Shown piece by piece: positions 16,688 to 25,854 of a stretch of DNA of 64,000 nucleotides. The notes under the pieces were generated by a model. The model made no database searches. It was not told the origin of the DNA and worked only from the letters and a program-made list of their open reading frames with translations. Positions within the stretch are counted from its first letter, which is position 1, and each line of letters starts with the position of its first letter. The stretch lies in the NCBI RefSeq assembly GCF_900142915.1, contig NZ_FRCM01000007.1:186001-250000 (forward strand), in the 5' to 3' direction. The stretch comes from Mucilaginibacter sp. OK098. Lineage in GTDB: Bacteria; Bacteroidota; Bacteroidia; Sphingobacteriales; Sphingobacteriaceae. Both the position numbers and the translations under genes were made by a program.

Positions 16688-17761
16688 ATGAATGTAACAA
16701 TTCAGCTTCATCAATATCTCACTAAAAACCCCATGTATATTTGGGGAATCAATTTTGACACCTATTTTATGAGTTTATCAGGGGCGAGTAAAAAGGGGAG
16801 AAAGTTTTTAAATCCGATCCCAACCGATGAGGCCGGATTTGACAAAATGATCCCCATATTAAAAGAGTATTATCATAACAAAGCCGAAAACACGCCCAAA
16901 CAACAGTTAGGTCCGTTTAAAACCGATGTTTCAGTTTTTCAAGCCCCTCCCGAAACCGGGTTAAGGATCACATTGATCGGGCATTCGAGCCTATTGATTG
17001 AGATTGACGGCAAACGTATCCTTACCGACCCGGTTTGGAGCGACAGGGTATCGTTCAGTTCCTTTTTCGGGCCTAAGCGGTTCTTTCAGCCGCCGATAGC
17101 GCTGGATGAACTGCCGCCTTTGGATGCCATTATACTCTCGCACGATCATTACGACCACCTGGATAAAAACACCATTAAGTTTTTTGCGGATAAAACCATT
17201 CCATTCATCTGCTCGCTTGGCGTTGGGCAGCATATTGAGAAATGGGGCATAGAAAGAAACTTTATCAGTGAACTGGATTGGGGCGACAGCATAATGCTTG
17301 GCGGCGATTGTAATATTATAGCAACCCCGGCAAGGCACTTTAGCGGCAGGGGTGTTGTTGGCCGTAATGAAACCTTGTGGTCGTCATTTGTGATCAAAGG
17401 GTCGCAGCATAATATATTTTTTGGCGCAGATTCGGGCTGGTTTCCTGGTTTTAAGGAGATTGGCGATACCTTTGGCCCCTTCGACCTCACCATGCTGGAG
17501 ATAGGCGCCTACGGCAAGTTCTGGCCCGACATTCACATGGGTCCTGATAATGCCTCAAACGCTCACCTGGCGCTAAACAGCAAGCTGATGATGCCCATCC
17601 ATTGGGGAACATTTAACCTTGCCCCTCACGCCTGGTACGAGCCAATTGAACGGTTAGTAACCTACGCCAAAGAAAAAAACATTGAACTGTTTGTACCCGA
17701 GCCGGGCAAACCTACCGAGGTGAAGCCCTATGTTTCGGGATGGTGGCAAAAATATTTGTGA
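16688..17761 (+). CDS. Metallo-beta-lactamase-fold hydrolase (NAPE-PLD/UlaG-like)
   Basis: The 357-residue protein has the metal-binding motif LSHDHYDHLD (about 148-157), preceded by GHSSLLIEIDGKRILTDPVWSDRVS, further ligands in ATPARHFSGRG and FFGADSGW, and the closing PIHWGTFNLAPHAW. This arrangement matches the N-acyl-phosphatidylethanolamine phospholipase D-like / RomA branch of the family. Such enzymes cleave phosphodiesters; the actual substrate is not predictable here. A signal peptide is not obvious. It follows the alpha/beta hydrolase on the same strand, 65 bp apart. Confidence 0.88.
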   Translation: MNVTIQLHQYLTKNPMYIWGINFDTYFMSLSGASKKGRKFLNPIPTDEAGFDKMIPILKEYYHNKAENTPKQQLGPFKTDVSVFQAPPETGLRITLIGHSSLLIEIDGKRILTDPVWSDRVSFSSFFGPKRFFQPPIALDELPPLDAIILSHDHYDHLDKNTIKFFADKTIPFICSLGVGQHIEKWGIERNFISELDWGDSIMLGGDCNIIATPARHFSGRGVVGRNETLWSSFVIKGSQHNIFFGADSGWFPGFKEIGDTFGPFDLTMLEIGAYGKFWPDIHMGPDNASNAHLALNSKLMMPIHWGTFNLAPHAWYEPIERLVTYAKEKNIELFVPEPGKPTEVKPYVSGWWQKYL

Positions 17762-17764
17762 AGA

Positions 17765-17911
17765 TGATGTGCAGATGTGCTGATTATTGATGTGCGGATG
17801 GTTTTGTCTGAATCAGGGTTTCTTTTTTGAACCATGATTTGCTTGATTAAAGGATTAATTGATTCCTTAATCCGGGCAATCTTTAAATCCCAGGAATTCC
17901 GGTTCAGACAA
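17765..17911. repeat. Two intergenic word families: GATGTGCGGATG and TTTGTCTGAA..TTCAGACAA
   Basis: Bases 17765-17800 repeat GATGTGC words (family also at 28581-28616 and 28725-28759). Bases 17803-17911 start TTTTGTCTGAATCAGGG and end CCGGTTCAGACAA, an outer inverted repeat, and contain TTGAACCATGATTTGCTTGA, a relative of the unit at 13565. The rest of the gap to 17987 shows no gene. Confidence 0.65.
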
Positions 17912-17987
17912 TCTGTTGTAACGCCTGTAATGTTTGTATTGGGGGATAACGTACATAACAGGTGTTACAACTATAGTTCAACCAAAA

Positions 17988-19520
17988 TCAGGGAATCTTT
18001 GTAAACTCATAGGCATCGCGCTCCACAAAATCGGCTACTTTAATCCTGATGCCTTTTACCGTACCATTTTGCACTATAAACGGAAACACAGCTTTACCTA
18101 AGGTAGGGTCGGAAAAGGTGGCGTAAAAGCGGTTGCCGCCAAGTGGCTGCAGATGGGTGTACATTTTAGGGTGATGCTCAAAGCGGATCTCCAGGTCGTT
18201 ATTTTCACCTTGTGTAATAGTAAGCGATCCATAAAGACTATTCTCATACTTGCCAATATAGCTTGATGGCAATAAAGCAGGTTTTGGGTTAAACGCAACC
18301 GAATCACGTAGCTTTTTATCGGCCACCTGTTCAACCGCCGCATCATTTTTATAGGCAGCCAAATAGGTATCGCTGTAATCGCGGTATTGCTTTTTAAAAT
18401 AAGCATCCATTATTTCCCAGCGCAGGGCCTCAAAAAAGTTATTCTGATCGGTATTGGTTAATATAACTATCCCTAGGTGCTCATCGGGCACCAGCGTTAC
18501 TGACGATAGGTAACCGTTTATACCACCGTCGTGCATTATAAGGTGCTTCCCGACATAGTCCTGTATCATCCATCCAAGTGCATACAGCTCGTAATTGGTT
18601 GAGCCATCCGGGTGGTTAACCCGGCCCATAATATCCTGTGCCTCGCGTGTAGCCTTAATCGCGGCAGCCGGGATTATCTGCCTCGCTCCTACTTTACCAT
18701 CGTTAAGCAAAGCAAGCACCCATTTGCTCATATCGTTTATTGACGAACTTATACCGCCCGCAGGCGCAAGGCCATCTATCTGGCAGTAAGGAATTGGCGA
18801 TAAACGTCCGTCAATCAGCGTATGAGGAACCGTTCTGTTTAATGATTTAGGCAGATCGGCGCTTAAGGCTAAAGTATTGGTCATGCCGAGTGGCGCAAAA
18901 ATATTTTCTTTAAGATAGATCTCCCAGGGCTTGCCTGTTACCACCGGAATGATCTCGCCCGCGGTTAAAAATGCGGCATTGGTATACCCCCACCTGGTGC
19001 GGAAAGGATAAGCAGCCTTAAGCATGCCCAGCCGTTGTATAATATCGCTGCGGGTTAAGTTGGTGTTATAAAAAGTAAAATCGCCCTGAAAAGTTTGGAA
19101 GCCCAGGTGATGGCAAAGCAGGTCGCGGATAACGGCCATCTCACCGGCGGGTTTATTGTCGAGCTTAAACTGCGGCAGGTATTTGGTAACCTTATCATCC
19201 AGCGAAAGCTTTTTGTCGTTCTGCAGCATGGCAAGCGCGGTAGCGGTAAAGGCTTTTGTATTGCTGCCGATCATAAACAGGGTATTAATATCAACCTTGG
19301 CAGGCAGGCCCAGCTCCTTAATGCCATATGCTTTCATCAATACTATTTTGCCATCCTTAACAATACATACGGCGGCACCCGGGATACGCCAGTTGGTTAA
19401 TGCCCGGTTAATATAAAAATCAATACTATCCTTAACAAACTTACTCCTGTCAATATGCTGTGCAAAAGTTAACGTTACACAGCTAAAAAGGCCAACCGCA
19501 CTTAGTAGTATTTTTTTCAT
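17988..19520 (-). CDS. Secreted serine hydrolase (class C beta-lactamase/esterase family)
   Basis: The 510-residue protein begins with a signal peptide (MKKILLSAVGLFSCVTLTFAQ). The catalytic SxxK is S86-N-T-K89 in LFMIGSNTKAFTATAL, and the YxN element is YTNAAFLTAGE. The third motif is replaced by HDGGINGYLSS, as in many esterase/peptidase members. A C-terminal domain of about 110 residues (from PALLPSSYIGKYENS) resembles the DUF3471-type beta domain. It probably cleaves peptides or esters in the periplasm; true beta-lactamase activity is not implied. It is divergent from the DPP4-like gene at 19614, with 93 bp between the starts. Confidence 0.9.
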   Translation of the reverse strand: MKKILLSAVGLFSCVTLTFAQHIDRSKFVKDSIDFYINRALTNWRIPGAAVCIVKDGKIVLMKAYGIKELGLPAKVDINTLFMIGSNTKAFTATALAMLQNDKKLSLDDKVTKYLPQFKLDNKPAGEMAVIRDLLCHHLGFQTFQGDFTFYNTNLTRSDIIQRLGMLKAAYPFRTRWGYTNAAFLTAGEIIPVVTGKPWEIYLKENIFAPLGMTNTLALSADLPKSLNRTVPHTLIDGRLSPIPYCQIDGLAPAGGISSSINDMSKWVLALLNDGKVGARQIIPAAAIKATREAQDIMGRVNHPDGSTNYELYALGWMIQDYVGKHLIMHDGGINGYLSSVTLVPDEHLGIVILTNTDQNNFFEALRWEIMDAYFKKQYRDYSDTYLAAYKNDAAVEQVADKKLRDSVAFNPKPALLPSSYIGKYENSLYGSLTITQGENNDLEIRFEHHPKMYTHLQPLGGNRFYATFSDPTLGKAVFPFIVQNGTVKGIRIKVADFVERDAYEFTKIP

Positions 19521-19613
19521 TACAGATATTTATTACAGGCTATAAAGTGCTAATTTAACGCAAAATTTACTGACCCATTATTTATAAATAAAATAAAGCT
19601 AAAAACTGACCCA

Positions 19614-21803
19614 ATGAATATTAAACGTTACCGATTAAAACTAATACCCCTCCTTTTTTTAATACTGATACTTACACAGTTGTCTGTGAAAGCACAGCGT
19701 GGCAAAACGCACTGGGCGGCGGATGGCTACCAATACTATCGTGGAGATGCATCCGGGATAGTGGAGCTTGACACCCGCGATGCCAATAAAAAAACTGTTT
19801 TGGTAAGCACTGAAATGCTTACGCCACCGGGAAAAACCCCGCTTAAGGTGGCTAACTTTATCCTGTCAAACGATGGACAAAAGGTATTAATATTTACCAA
19901 TACGCAGCGGGTTTGGCGCTATAATACCCGTGGCGACTATTGGGTGTATGACCTTACCGCAAAAACTTTAAAGCAGTTGGGCACCGCAAGACCCGCATCG
20001 TCATTAATGTTCACTAAACTATCTCCCGACGGAACAAAGGCTGCCTATGTTAGCGAACACAATATTTTTACTGAAGACCTTGCAACTGGTGCAGTTAAGC
20101 AATTAACCTTTGATGGCACCCAAACAATGATAAACGGCACATTTGACTGGGCCTATGAAGAAGAGTTTGACTGCCGTGACGGTTTCCGCTGGTCGCCTGA
20201 TAGCAGGAGCATTGCTTACTGGCAGATAAATGCGGCAAATACCAAAAAATATTTGATGCTGAATACTACCGATTCCATCTACCCATACGTTGTTCCGGTT
20301 GAGTACCCTGTTGCAGGTGAAAACCCAAGCGCATGTAAAATAGGCGTTGTTGATATTACTACCGGCAAAATAAGCTGGATGGATATTCCGGGTGATGCTA
20401 TTCAGCATTATATCCCGCGGATGGAGTGGACTACCAACTCAAACGAAATTATATTGGAGCAATTAAATCGCGCTCAAACCGAAAGCAAGGTCTTTACAGC
20501 CAATGTTTCAAACGGTACGGCAAGGGTGATCCACACAGAGAGCGACAAAGCCTGGATCGACGGCAAATCGCGCTGGAACGGCGGTGACCCTGTAGGCTGG
20601 GAATGGATAAACAAAGGCAAGGACTTTTTATGGATCAGCGAAAAAGACGGCTGGAGACATATCTCGAGAATTGACAAGGATGGCAAAGAAACCTTAATTA
20701 CCAAAGGCGACTATGATGTGGAATCTCTCGACCTGGTTGACGAAGCAGGCGGTTATATTTATTTCTTGGCTTCGCCTGATAATGCTACCCAGAAATACCT
20801 TTACCGCATAAAACTAAGCGGCGGCAAAGCCGAGCGCGTAACGCCTGCGGATGAGCCCGGAACCCATAGCTATGAGATCTCGCCGAACGGAAAAATAGGG
20901 CTGCATAATTTTTCAAACAGCTACACGCCGTATCAAAGCGAAGTGGTAAGCCTGCCTGATCATAAGCATCTAAGCGGAACCGTTATAAAACTAAACCAGG
21001 ACGCTAAAAACAAACCGGAATTTTTTAAGGTAAAAACTGTTGATGGCGTTACTATGGACGGATGGATGGTTAAACCAACCAACTTTGATCCTACAAAAAA
21101 ATATCCGGTTGTGTTTTATGTGTATAGCGAGCCTGCAGGGGCAACGGTAACCGATGCCTATGGAGCAACCAGGAACGGCGAATATGTTGGCAATATGGCT
21201 GACGATGGCTATATCTATATCTCCCTGGATAACCGCGGAACACCCGCACCAAAAGGGGCTGAATGGCGTAAATCGATCTATAAAAACATTGGGATAGTAA
21301 ATATTGAAGACCAGGCAATGGGCGCTAAAGAGATCCTGAAATGGCCGTTTGTTGATTCAACCCGTGTGGCAGTTTGGGGATGGAGCGGTGGCGGCTCATG
21401 CACGCTTAACCTGATGTTTCAGCATCCTGAAATTTACAAAACAGGGATAGCTGTTGCTGCTGTAGGCTGGCAGTTAACTTATGATAACATTTACCAGGAA
21501 CGTTATATGGGCGTACCCATTGACGATGCAAGCCGCGAAGTATTTATAAAAGGGTCGCCTATTACCTATGCTAAAAACCTGCGCGGTAATTTATTATATG
21601 TACACGGTACCGGCGATGATAACGTGCATTATAAAAATGCCGAGATGCTGATCAATGAGCTGGTTAAATATAACAGGCAGTTCCAGCTAATGTCGTACCC
21701 TAACCGTTCGCACGGCATTTATGAAGGGCCCGGCACCAGCTTGCATTTGCGCACGTTGTACACGCAGTATTTAAAAGAGCATTGCCCTCCGGGAGGCAGA
21801 TAA
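19614..21803 (+). CDS. Dipeptidyl peptidase IV-type S9 peptidase
   Basis: The 729-residue protein has a signal peptide (to SVKAQ), an N-terminal beta-propeller with the substrate-binding double-glutamate motif DWAYEEEFDCRDGFRWSPDS (about 178-197), and a C-terminal alpha/beta-hydrolase domain. The nucleophile is S591 in GWSGGGSC, the Asp is in VHGTGDDNVH and the His is in YPNRSHGI. These are the marks of DPP IV rather than other S9 members. It should remove X-Pro dipeptides from peptides in the periplasm. A strong terminator follows at 21827-21858. Confidence 0.94.
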   Translation: MNIKRYRLKLIPLLFLILILTQLSVKAQRGKTHWAADGYQYYRGDASGIVELDTRDANKKTVLVSTEMLTPPGKTPLKVANFILSNDGQKVLIFTNTQRVWRYNTRGDYWVYDLTAKTLKQLGTARPASSLMFTKLSPDGTKAAYVSEHNIFTEDLATGAVKQLTFDGTQTMINGTFDWAYEEEFDCRDGFRWSPDSRSIAYWQINAANTKKYLMLNTTDSIYPYVVPVEYPVAGENPSACKIGVVDITTGKISWMDIPGDAIQHYIPRMEWTTNSNEIILEQLNRAQTESKVFTANVSNGTARVIHTESDKAWIDGKSRWNGGDPVGWEWINKGKDFLWISEKDGWRHISRIDKDGKETLITKGDYDVESLDLVDEAGGYIYFLASPDNATQKYLYRIKLSGGKAERVTPADEPGTHSYEISPNGKIGLHNFSNSYTPYQSEVVSLPDHKHLSGTVIKLNQDAKNKPEFFKVKTVDGVTMDGWMVKPTNFDPTKKYPVVFYVYSEPAGATVTDAYGATRNGEYVGNMADDGYIYISLDNRGTPAPKGAEWRKSIYKNIGIVNIEDQAMGAKEILKWPFVDSTRVAVWGWSGGGSCTLNLMFQHPEIYKTGIAVAAVGWQLTYDNIYQERYMGVPIDDASREVFIKGSPITYAKNLRGNLLYVHGTGDDNVHYKNAEMLINELVKYNRQFQLMSYPNRSHGIYEGPGTSLHLRTLYTQYLKEHCPPGGR

Positions 21804-21826
21804 GAATTAATAAATTTTGACCGAAG

Positions 21827-21858
21827 TAGCGGTTAACCTTAAAGTTAACCGCTATTTT
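21827..21858 (+). terminator. Intrinsic terminator of the DPP4-like gene
   Basis: TAGCGGTTAAC and GTTAACCGCTA form a perfect 11-bp stem around a 6-nt loop, followed by TTTTTA. Confidence 0.9.
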
Positions 21859-21888
21859 TATGCTTATTATTTTTAATTAAAGCCATAG

Positions 21889-22986
21889 GTGGATCTATCT
21901 TTCAATATTTTTCAAATCTTAATTCTTGTTGGTGCAATCAACGGGTTTGTGTGGAGTGCATTAATATTTATACAAAGGCAAAAAAATATCAGCATATACC
22001 TGGGCTTATTCGTTTTTTTGTTTGCACTGGCAAGTATTAAGATTATTCTCCAGGAAAAAATCCCCTATTTTAACTCATATCTCCCTATTCCGTTATTATA
22101 CCAATTCGCTTTAGGTCCGCTCTTATATCTTTACCTTAAAACCGTTTTAGGAGCTAATTATAAACCATCCAGCAAACAACTTTGGCACTTTTTACCCTCA
22201 TTGCTCTTTGATATCCTTCCTGCTGCCCTATTGTTTATTTTTAATTTTACCAAGTATACTTTTCAAATACAAAAACTAAGTTTTATGAGTGATATACTGG
22301 CGTGTTTTCTCTTCATAGCTTATTTGTACTTTTCACTTTCACTCATTATTAATAGATACGGAAAGAACCCCCTTGTATTAAAAAATGAAAAAAAAATTGG
22401 ATGGGCTAAAAAGTTTATGCTTGCCTCAACTTTAATAGCCGTTACCTGGTTAATGTACATAATATGGGTAATTGTATTAAATGGCAAATTAGTACTTGGC
22501 ATGATGCCCTATTATCCTATCTATTTAATATTTGGTTTTTGTATTTACAGTATCGGGATAGCAGGGTATTATAAACCTGAGATTGGATTACTAAAAATAC
22601 CCGTCAACGAAAGAAATGAACTTTTAACAAAAGGTGAGGTAAAAAACAACAAAGAGATAATTCTAAAGGCAATGGCTACTCATTGTTATTATACTGATGA
22701 AAATATAAACATCCAAAAACTTTCAAAAAAAATAGGAATCAATGTAAAAGAGCTGTCCTATATTATAAATGTTGGGTTTGGGAAAAACTTTAGCGATTTT
22801 ATCAACGAGTTCCGTATTACTGATTTTAAACAAAGACTCGAAGACCCTAAAAATATAAAATATAATCTACTTGGGCTGGCTTATGAAGTAGGATTTAATT
22901 CAAAGGCATCTTTTTACCGGGCCTTTAAGAAGGCTACCCATAAAACCCCCGCAGAATTTTATAAACAACAATATAAATCTATCTGA
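21889..22986 (+). CDS. Membrane-bound AraC-family transcriptional regulator
   Basis: The 365-residue protein starts with GTG at 21889. Its first 235 residues contain six to seven hydrophobic helices, and the last about 100 residues form an AraC-type double helix-turn-helix (INIQKLSKKIGINVKELSYIINVGFGKNFSDFINEFRI, then LGLAYEVGFNSKASFYRAFKKATHKTPAEFYK). This 7TM-like plus AraC layout is common in Bacteroidota and is thought to sense a membrane or external signal directly. The region is more AT-rich than its neighbours. It precedes an HExxH lipoprotein on the same strand, but the 76-bp gap and lack of homology clues leave targets unknown. Confidence 0.88.
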   Translation: MDLSFNIFQILILVGAINGFVWSALIFIQRQKNISIYLGLFVFLFALASIKIILQEKIPYFNSYLPIPLLYQFALGPLLYLYLKTVLGANYKPSSKQLWHFLPSLLFDILPAALLFIFNFTKYTFQIQKLSFMSDILACFLFIAYLYFSLSLIINRYGKNPLVLKNEKKIGWAKKFMLASTLIAVTWLMYIIWVIVLNGKLVLGMMPYYPIYLIFGFCIYSIGIAGYYKPEIGLLKIPVNERNELLTKGEVKNNKEIILKAMATHCYYTDENINIQKLSKKIGINVKELSYIINVGFGKNFSDFINEFRITDFKQRLEDPKNIKYNLLGLAYEVGFNSKASFYRAFKKATHKTPAEFYKQQYKSI

Positions 22987-23062
22987 TTATTAAGTTTCAA
23001 AACCGGTTTTGAGACTCCGGTGGATGTTTACCCGCCTATTTTCGTGAAAAAATATTCTAGTC

Positions 23063-23809
23063 ATGAAAACTTCTTTGATTTTTATTATTATGCTGATCGT
23101 CCTGACAGGCTGTTCATCAGGCATGAAGCCGCAATTTAGAACCGATCATTTTATGTTTATTTATAATGCCAAATTCGATAAAAAAGAGGCTAGGGACGTT
23201 GCTAATGTACTGGAAGCTAATTACGTAAGAATCAGCAAAGATCTTAAAACTACACCAACTGATCCTATTGAGGTGTCGCTATATACAAGCAGATGGACTT
23301 ACGCCACTACGCATGGGCATTGGACTACCGGGGGTAATATTGAAGGTTCGGGTAAATTACATTTTCTTCAACATGGCTGGGATGAAATGGACATTAAAAA
23401 AATCGCGATTCACGAATTTTCACACGCAGTAATGTTAAAGCTACTTTTAGACCGTGAACCAAAACCACTTGATGTTACAGGTTTTGATAAAAAATTCAAT
23501 GCATTCCCGGTGTGGCTATATGAAGCCATAGCAGTTTATGAAGCTAAACAATTTGTTGACCCTAAAACCCTACCCTTTTTTTCCAATAATTCATTTCCTG
23601 ACCTAAATGAGTTAAATAACAGGATCAAAGGCTCCAAAATATATAAGGTTGGTTACACAATTATTGAATACTTGCTAAACAAATACGGGCAGGATAAATT
23701 GATTACCCTGATAGCATCATATGGCAACCTAAAGGTATTAAATACCACTGACAGCTCCTTTGCTAATGGATGGCATGAGTTTGTTAAAGAAAAATATTTG
23801 AATAAGTGA
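23063..23809 (+). CDS. HExxH metallopeptidase-like lipoprotein (peptidase MA type)
   Basis: The 248-residue protein has a lipoprotein signal ending LTGCSSG. The zinc-binding motif IAIHEFSHAVM has H117-E118 and H121, and a downstream glutamate in VWLYEAIAVYEAKQF fits the gluzincin third ligand (WLxEG-like, here WLYEA). The fold resembles peptidase_MA-like proteins of the cell envelope. It follows the AraC-type regulator gene and may be controlled by it (inference). The protein is probably anchored at the outer membrane or inner membrane outer face. The substrate is unknown. Confidence 0.75.
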   Translation: MKTSLIFIIMLIVLTGCSSGMKPQFRTDHFMFIYNAKFDKKEARDVANVLEANYVRISKDLKTTPTDPIEVSLYTSRWTYATTHGHWTTGGNIEGSGKLHFLQHGWDEMDIKKIAIHEFSHAVMLKLLLDREPKPLDVTGFDKKFNAFPVWLYEAIAVYEAKQFVDPKTLPFFSNNSFPDLNELNNRIKGSKIYKVGYTIIEYLLNKYGQDKLITLIASYGNLKVLNTTDSSFANGWHEFVKEKYLNK

Positions 23810-23836
23810 TTTAAGTTGGGGATTCAGTAAACAAAC

Positions 23837-23870
23837 AAAAGCCACCAGGTTATCCCTGAGTGGCTTTTTT
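23837..23870. terminator. Bidirectional terminator between convergent genes
   Basis: AAAAGCCAC and GTGGCTTTTTT form a stem with flanking A and T runs between the stop of the HExxH lipoprotein (23809) and the stop of ssb (23891), so it can serve both strands. Confidence 0.8.
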
Positions 23871-23890
23871 AATTAGGGTTTATAATTGGT

Positions 23891-24295
23891 TTAGTATTCT
23901 GTATTCTCCGTATCAGCAATTACATCTGCTTCTTTTGAAGTTTGTTTGCCGTCGTGCTCAAAATCAGTTTTGCGGCCAAGCAGGGTGAAGTTTTCGGCAA
24001 CTACCTCTGTGGTATATTTTTTTATTCCTTCTTTATCTTCAAATGAACGGGTGCGCAGCTTGCCTTCAATATAAACAAGCTTACCCTTTTGCAAAAACTT
24101 TGCTGCTACATCGGCAAGGCCCCGCCACATTACAATATTGTGCCACTCGGTTTGTTCAACCTTGCGTCCATCTTTATTAAAACTTTCGGAAGTTGCCAAT
24201 GGGAAACTTACTACTGAAACACCACCTTCTAAAGAACGGGCCTCCGGATCTTTACCCAGATGGCCTACCAAAATAACTTTATTAACGCCTGACAT
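23891..24295 (-). CDS. ssb: Single-stranded DNA-binding protein
   Basis: The 134-residue protein has the OB fold of bacterial SSB over residues 1 to about 105: GVNKVILVGHLGKDPEAR, SFPLATSESFNKDGRKVEQTEWHNIV, FLQKGKLVYIEGKLRTRSFEDKEG and YTTEVVAENFTLLGRK. The tail is acidic but ends ADVIADTENTEY and lacks the classical DDxIPF tip, so this may be one of several SSB paralogues. It binds ssDNA as a tetramer in replication and repair. Its position next to mutY (24323-25369, same strand, upstream) fits a repair unit. Confidence 0.93.
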   Translation of the reverse strand: MSGVNKVILVGHLGKDPEARSLEGGVSVVSFPLATSESFNKDGRKVEQTEWHNIVMWRGLADVAAKFLQKGKLVYIEGKLRTRSFEDKEGIKKYTTEVVAENFTLLGRKTDFEHDGKQTSKEADVIADTENTEY

Positions 24296-24322
24296 ATATA
24301 TTGTAAAGCAACAAAAAATATA

Positions 24323-25369
24323 TTACAAATTAAAAATATTTTTTATAAATATAAATATGATTTTTGGGATGGCTAATTTTTTAAGGTCTTCAACTGATGT
24401 ATAGAACCAATGTTCCTTTAATTTCAGCGGTTGATTCTGCAATATTACCAGGCGCACATAAAGCCTCTGATGGGTAAGAACATGTTTTTTTACGGCTGAG
24501 ATCTCAGCAATTTTCAAATCCGGTCCAAAAAATTCGATCACTTCCGGCTGGAGGAATAATTCGCCGGGTGGTAATAAGGATATTGTTTCAATTAAAGGCA
24601 GATCATACATATTTGCCCAAATATCAGCCTGGTCTCTTTTGTTAATCAGCACGTTATGCCCATCGGTAACTAAAAAATAATTAAAATACCGTTCGCGCAC
24701 TTTAACTTTATTCAGTTTAACCGGTAAGAGATTAATTGCGTTATGCGTAAAAGCATAGCAACCTGTCCGTACCGGGCAAATTCCGCATGCGGGATTCTTA
24801 GGTTTGCAAATTACTGCGCCAAACTCCATCATGGCCTGGTTATGCGAGCCCGGCATTTGCTTATTAAGCAAATCATTTGCTGCCTGCTGGAATATCTTTT
24901 TGCCCTTTGTGCTGTTAATGGGCTCATCAATGCCCAGGTAACGCGCTATTACCCGATAAACATTACCGTCAACAACAGCCCTGGCTTCGTTTAACGAAAA
25001 TGAGGCTATCGCCGAAGCTGTATATTCGCCAATGCCTTTTAGCTTTATAAGCTGATCATACGTATTTGGGAATTGGCCATTATATGCTTCTTGCACTAAC
25101 CGGGCTGTTTTAAGCATGTTACGCCCACGGGAATAATAGCCCAGGCCCTGCCATAGTTTCAGGATCTCGTCCTCGCTGGCGGCAGCAAAGCTGCTAACAT
25201 TGGGATATTGTTCAAGGAAGCGGTTAAAGTAAGGCATCCCCTGCTCCACCCGTGTTTGTTGTAAAATAATTTCCGAAAGCCATATCACGTAAGCATCGGT
25301 AGTATTGCGCCAGGGCAGGTCCCGTTTATTTTCCTGGTACCAGTGTCTCAGTTCGTTATTAAAATCCAT
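24323..25369 (-). CDS. mutY: Adenine DNA glycosylase MutY
   Basis: MutY removes adenine mispaired with 8-oxoguanine. The start is taken at the ATG at 25369 (MDFNNELRHWYQENKRDLPWR); an ATG three codons upstream (25378) is possible. The catalytic Glu is in SEIILQQTRVEQG, the helix-hairpin-helix is LKGIGEYTASAIASF, and the catalytic Asp is in AVVDGNVYRV. The 4Fe-4S ligands have the C-x6-C-x2-C-x5-C pattern (CKPKNPACGICPVRTGC). A NUDIX-like C-terminal domain recognising 8-oxoG follows from about residue 230. Length 348 is normal. Confidence 0.96.
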   Translation of the reverse strand: MDFNNELRHWYQENKRDLPWRNTTDAYVIWLSEIILQQTRVEQGMPYFNRFLEQYPNVSSFAAASEDEILKLWQGLGYYSRGRNMLKTARLVQEAYNGQFPNTYDQLIKLKGIGEYTASAIASFSLNEARAVVDGNVYRVIARYLGIDEPINSTKGKKIFQQAANDLLNKQMPGSHNQAMMEFGAVICKPKNPACGICPVRTGCYAFTHNAINLLPVKLNKVKVRERYFNYFLVTDGHNVLINKRDQADIWANMYDLPLIETISLLPPGELFLQPEVIEFFGPDLKIAEISAVKKHVLTHQRLYVRLVILQNQPLKLKEHWFYTSVEDLKKLAIPKIIFIFIKNIFNL

Positions 25370-25490
25370 CTGGCGCAAAAGTACTAATGAAATGATGCCA
25401 TTTTATGGTAATTTTTGGGGCCTTTTAGCTGAATTACAGCATGTAATAAAAAAAATATGTTAATTATTTCAATCTTTAGTAATAAAGAGA

Positions 25491-25498
25491 TACTTTTG
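25491..25498 (+). promoter_or_regulatory. -7 promoter box of the HU gene
   Basis: TACTTTTG fits the Bacteroidota TAnnTTTG -7 consensus and lies 51 bp before the HU start at 25550. A clear -33 TTG was not found. Confidence 0.5.
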
Positions 25499-25549
25499 CA
25501 ACCCCAAATCAGTTAAGTAATAGTATAATAAATAAAAGAAAAAGCAGAT

Positions 25550-25843
25550 ATGACTAAGGCAGAAATTATAACTGAAATCTCATCCAAGACAGGCATTGAG
25601 AAAGTTGACGTTCAGGAAACTGTTGAGGCGTTTTTTAAAGTAGTAAAAACCTCAATGGTTGGTGGTGAAAACGTTTATGTAAGAGGTTTCGGTAGTTTTG
25701 TTGTGAAGAAAAGGGCGAAAAAAACTGCCCGTAATATTTCAAAAAACACTGCCATCATTATCCCGGAACATTTCGTTCCAAGTTTTAAACCGGCCAAAAC
25801 TTTTGTTGATAAAGTTAGAACCGGTAACAAGATTACCAAATAA
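25550..25843 (+). CDS. HU/IHF-family histone-like DNA-binding protein
   Basis: The 97-residue protein is a full-length HU/IHF monomer: MTKAEIITEISSKTGIEKVDVQETVEAFFKVV for the dimerisation helices, VYVRGFGSFVVKKRAKKTARNISKNTAI for the sheet and DNA-binding arm, and IIPEHFVPSFKPAKTF at the end. It bends and compacts DNA. The arm proline sits in the IIPEHFVP segment, as in Bacteroidota members. It begins a plus-strand run of HU, TPR protein, mS38-like protein and rng, an order common in this phylum. Confidence 0.95.
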   Translation: MTKAEIITEISSKTGIEKVDVQETVEAFFKVVKTSMVGGENVYVRGFGSFVVKKRAKKTARNISKNTAIIIPEHFVPSFKPAKTFVDKVRTGNKITK

Positions 25844-25854
25844 TTTACTGCGCA

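Noticed and set aside
19265..19520. True beta-lactamase resistance gene
   Set aside because: SxxK and YxN motifs are shared with esterases and peptidases; the long C-terminal domain and lack of a KTG motif argue against a dedicated beta-lactamase.
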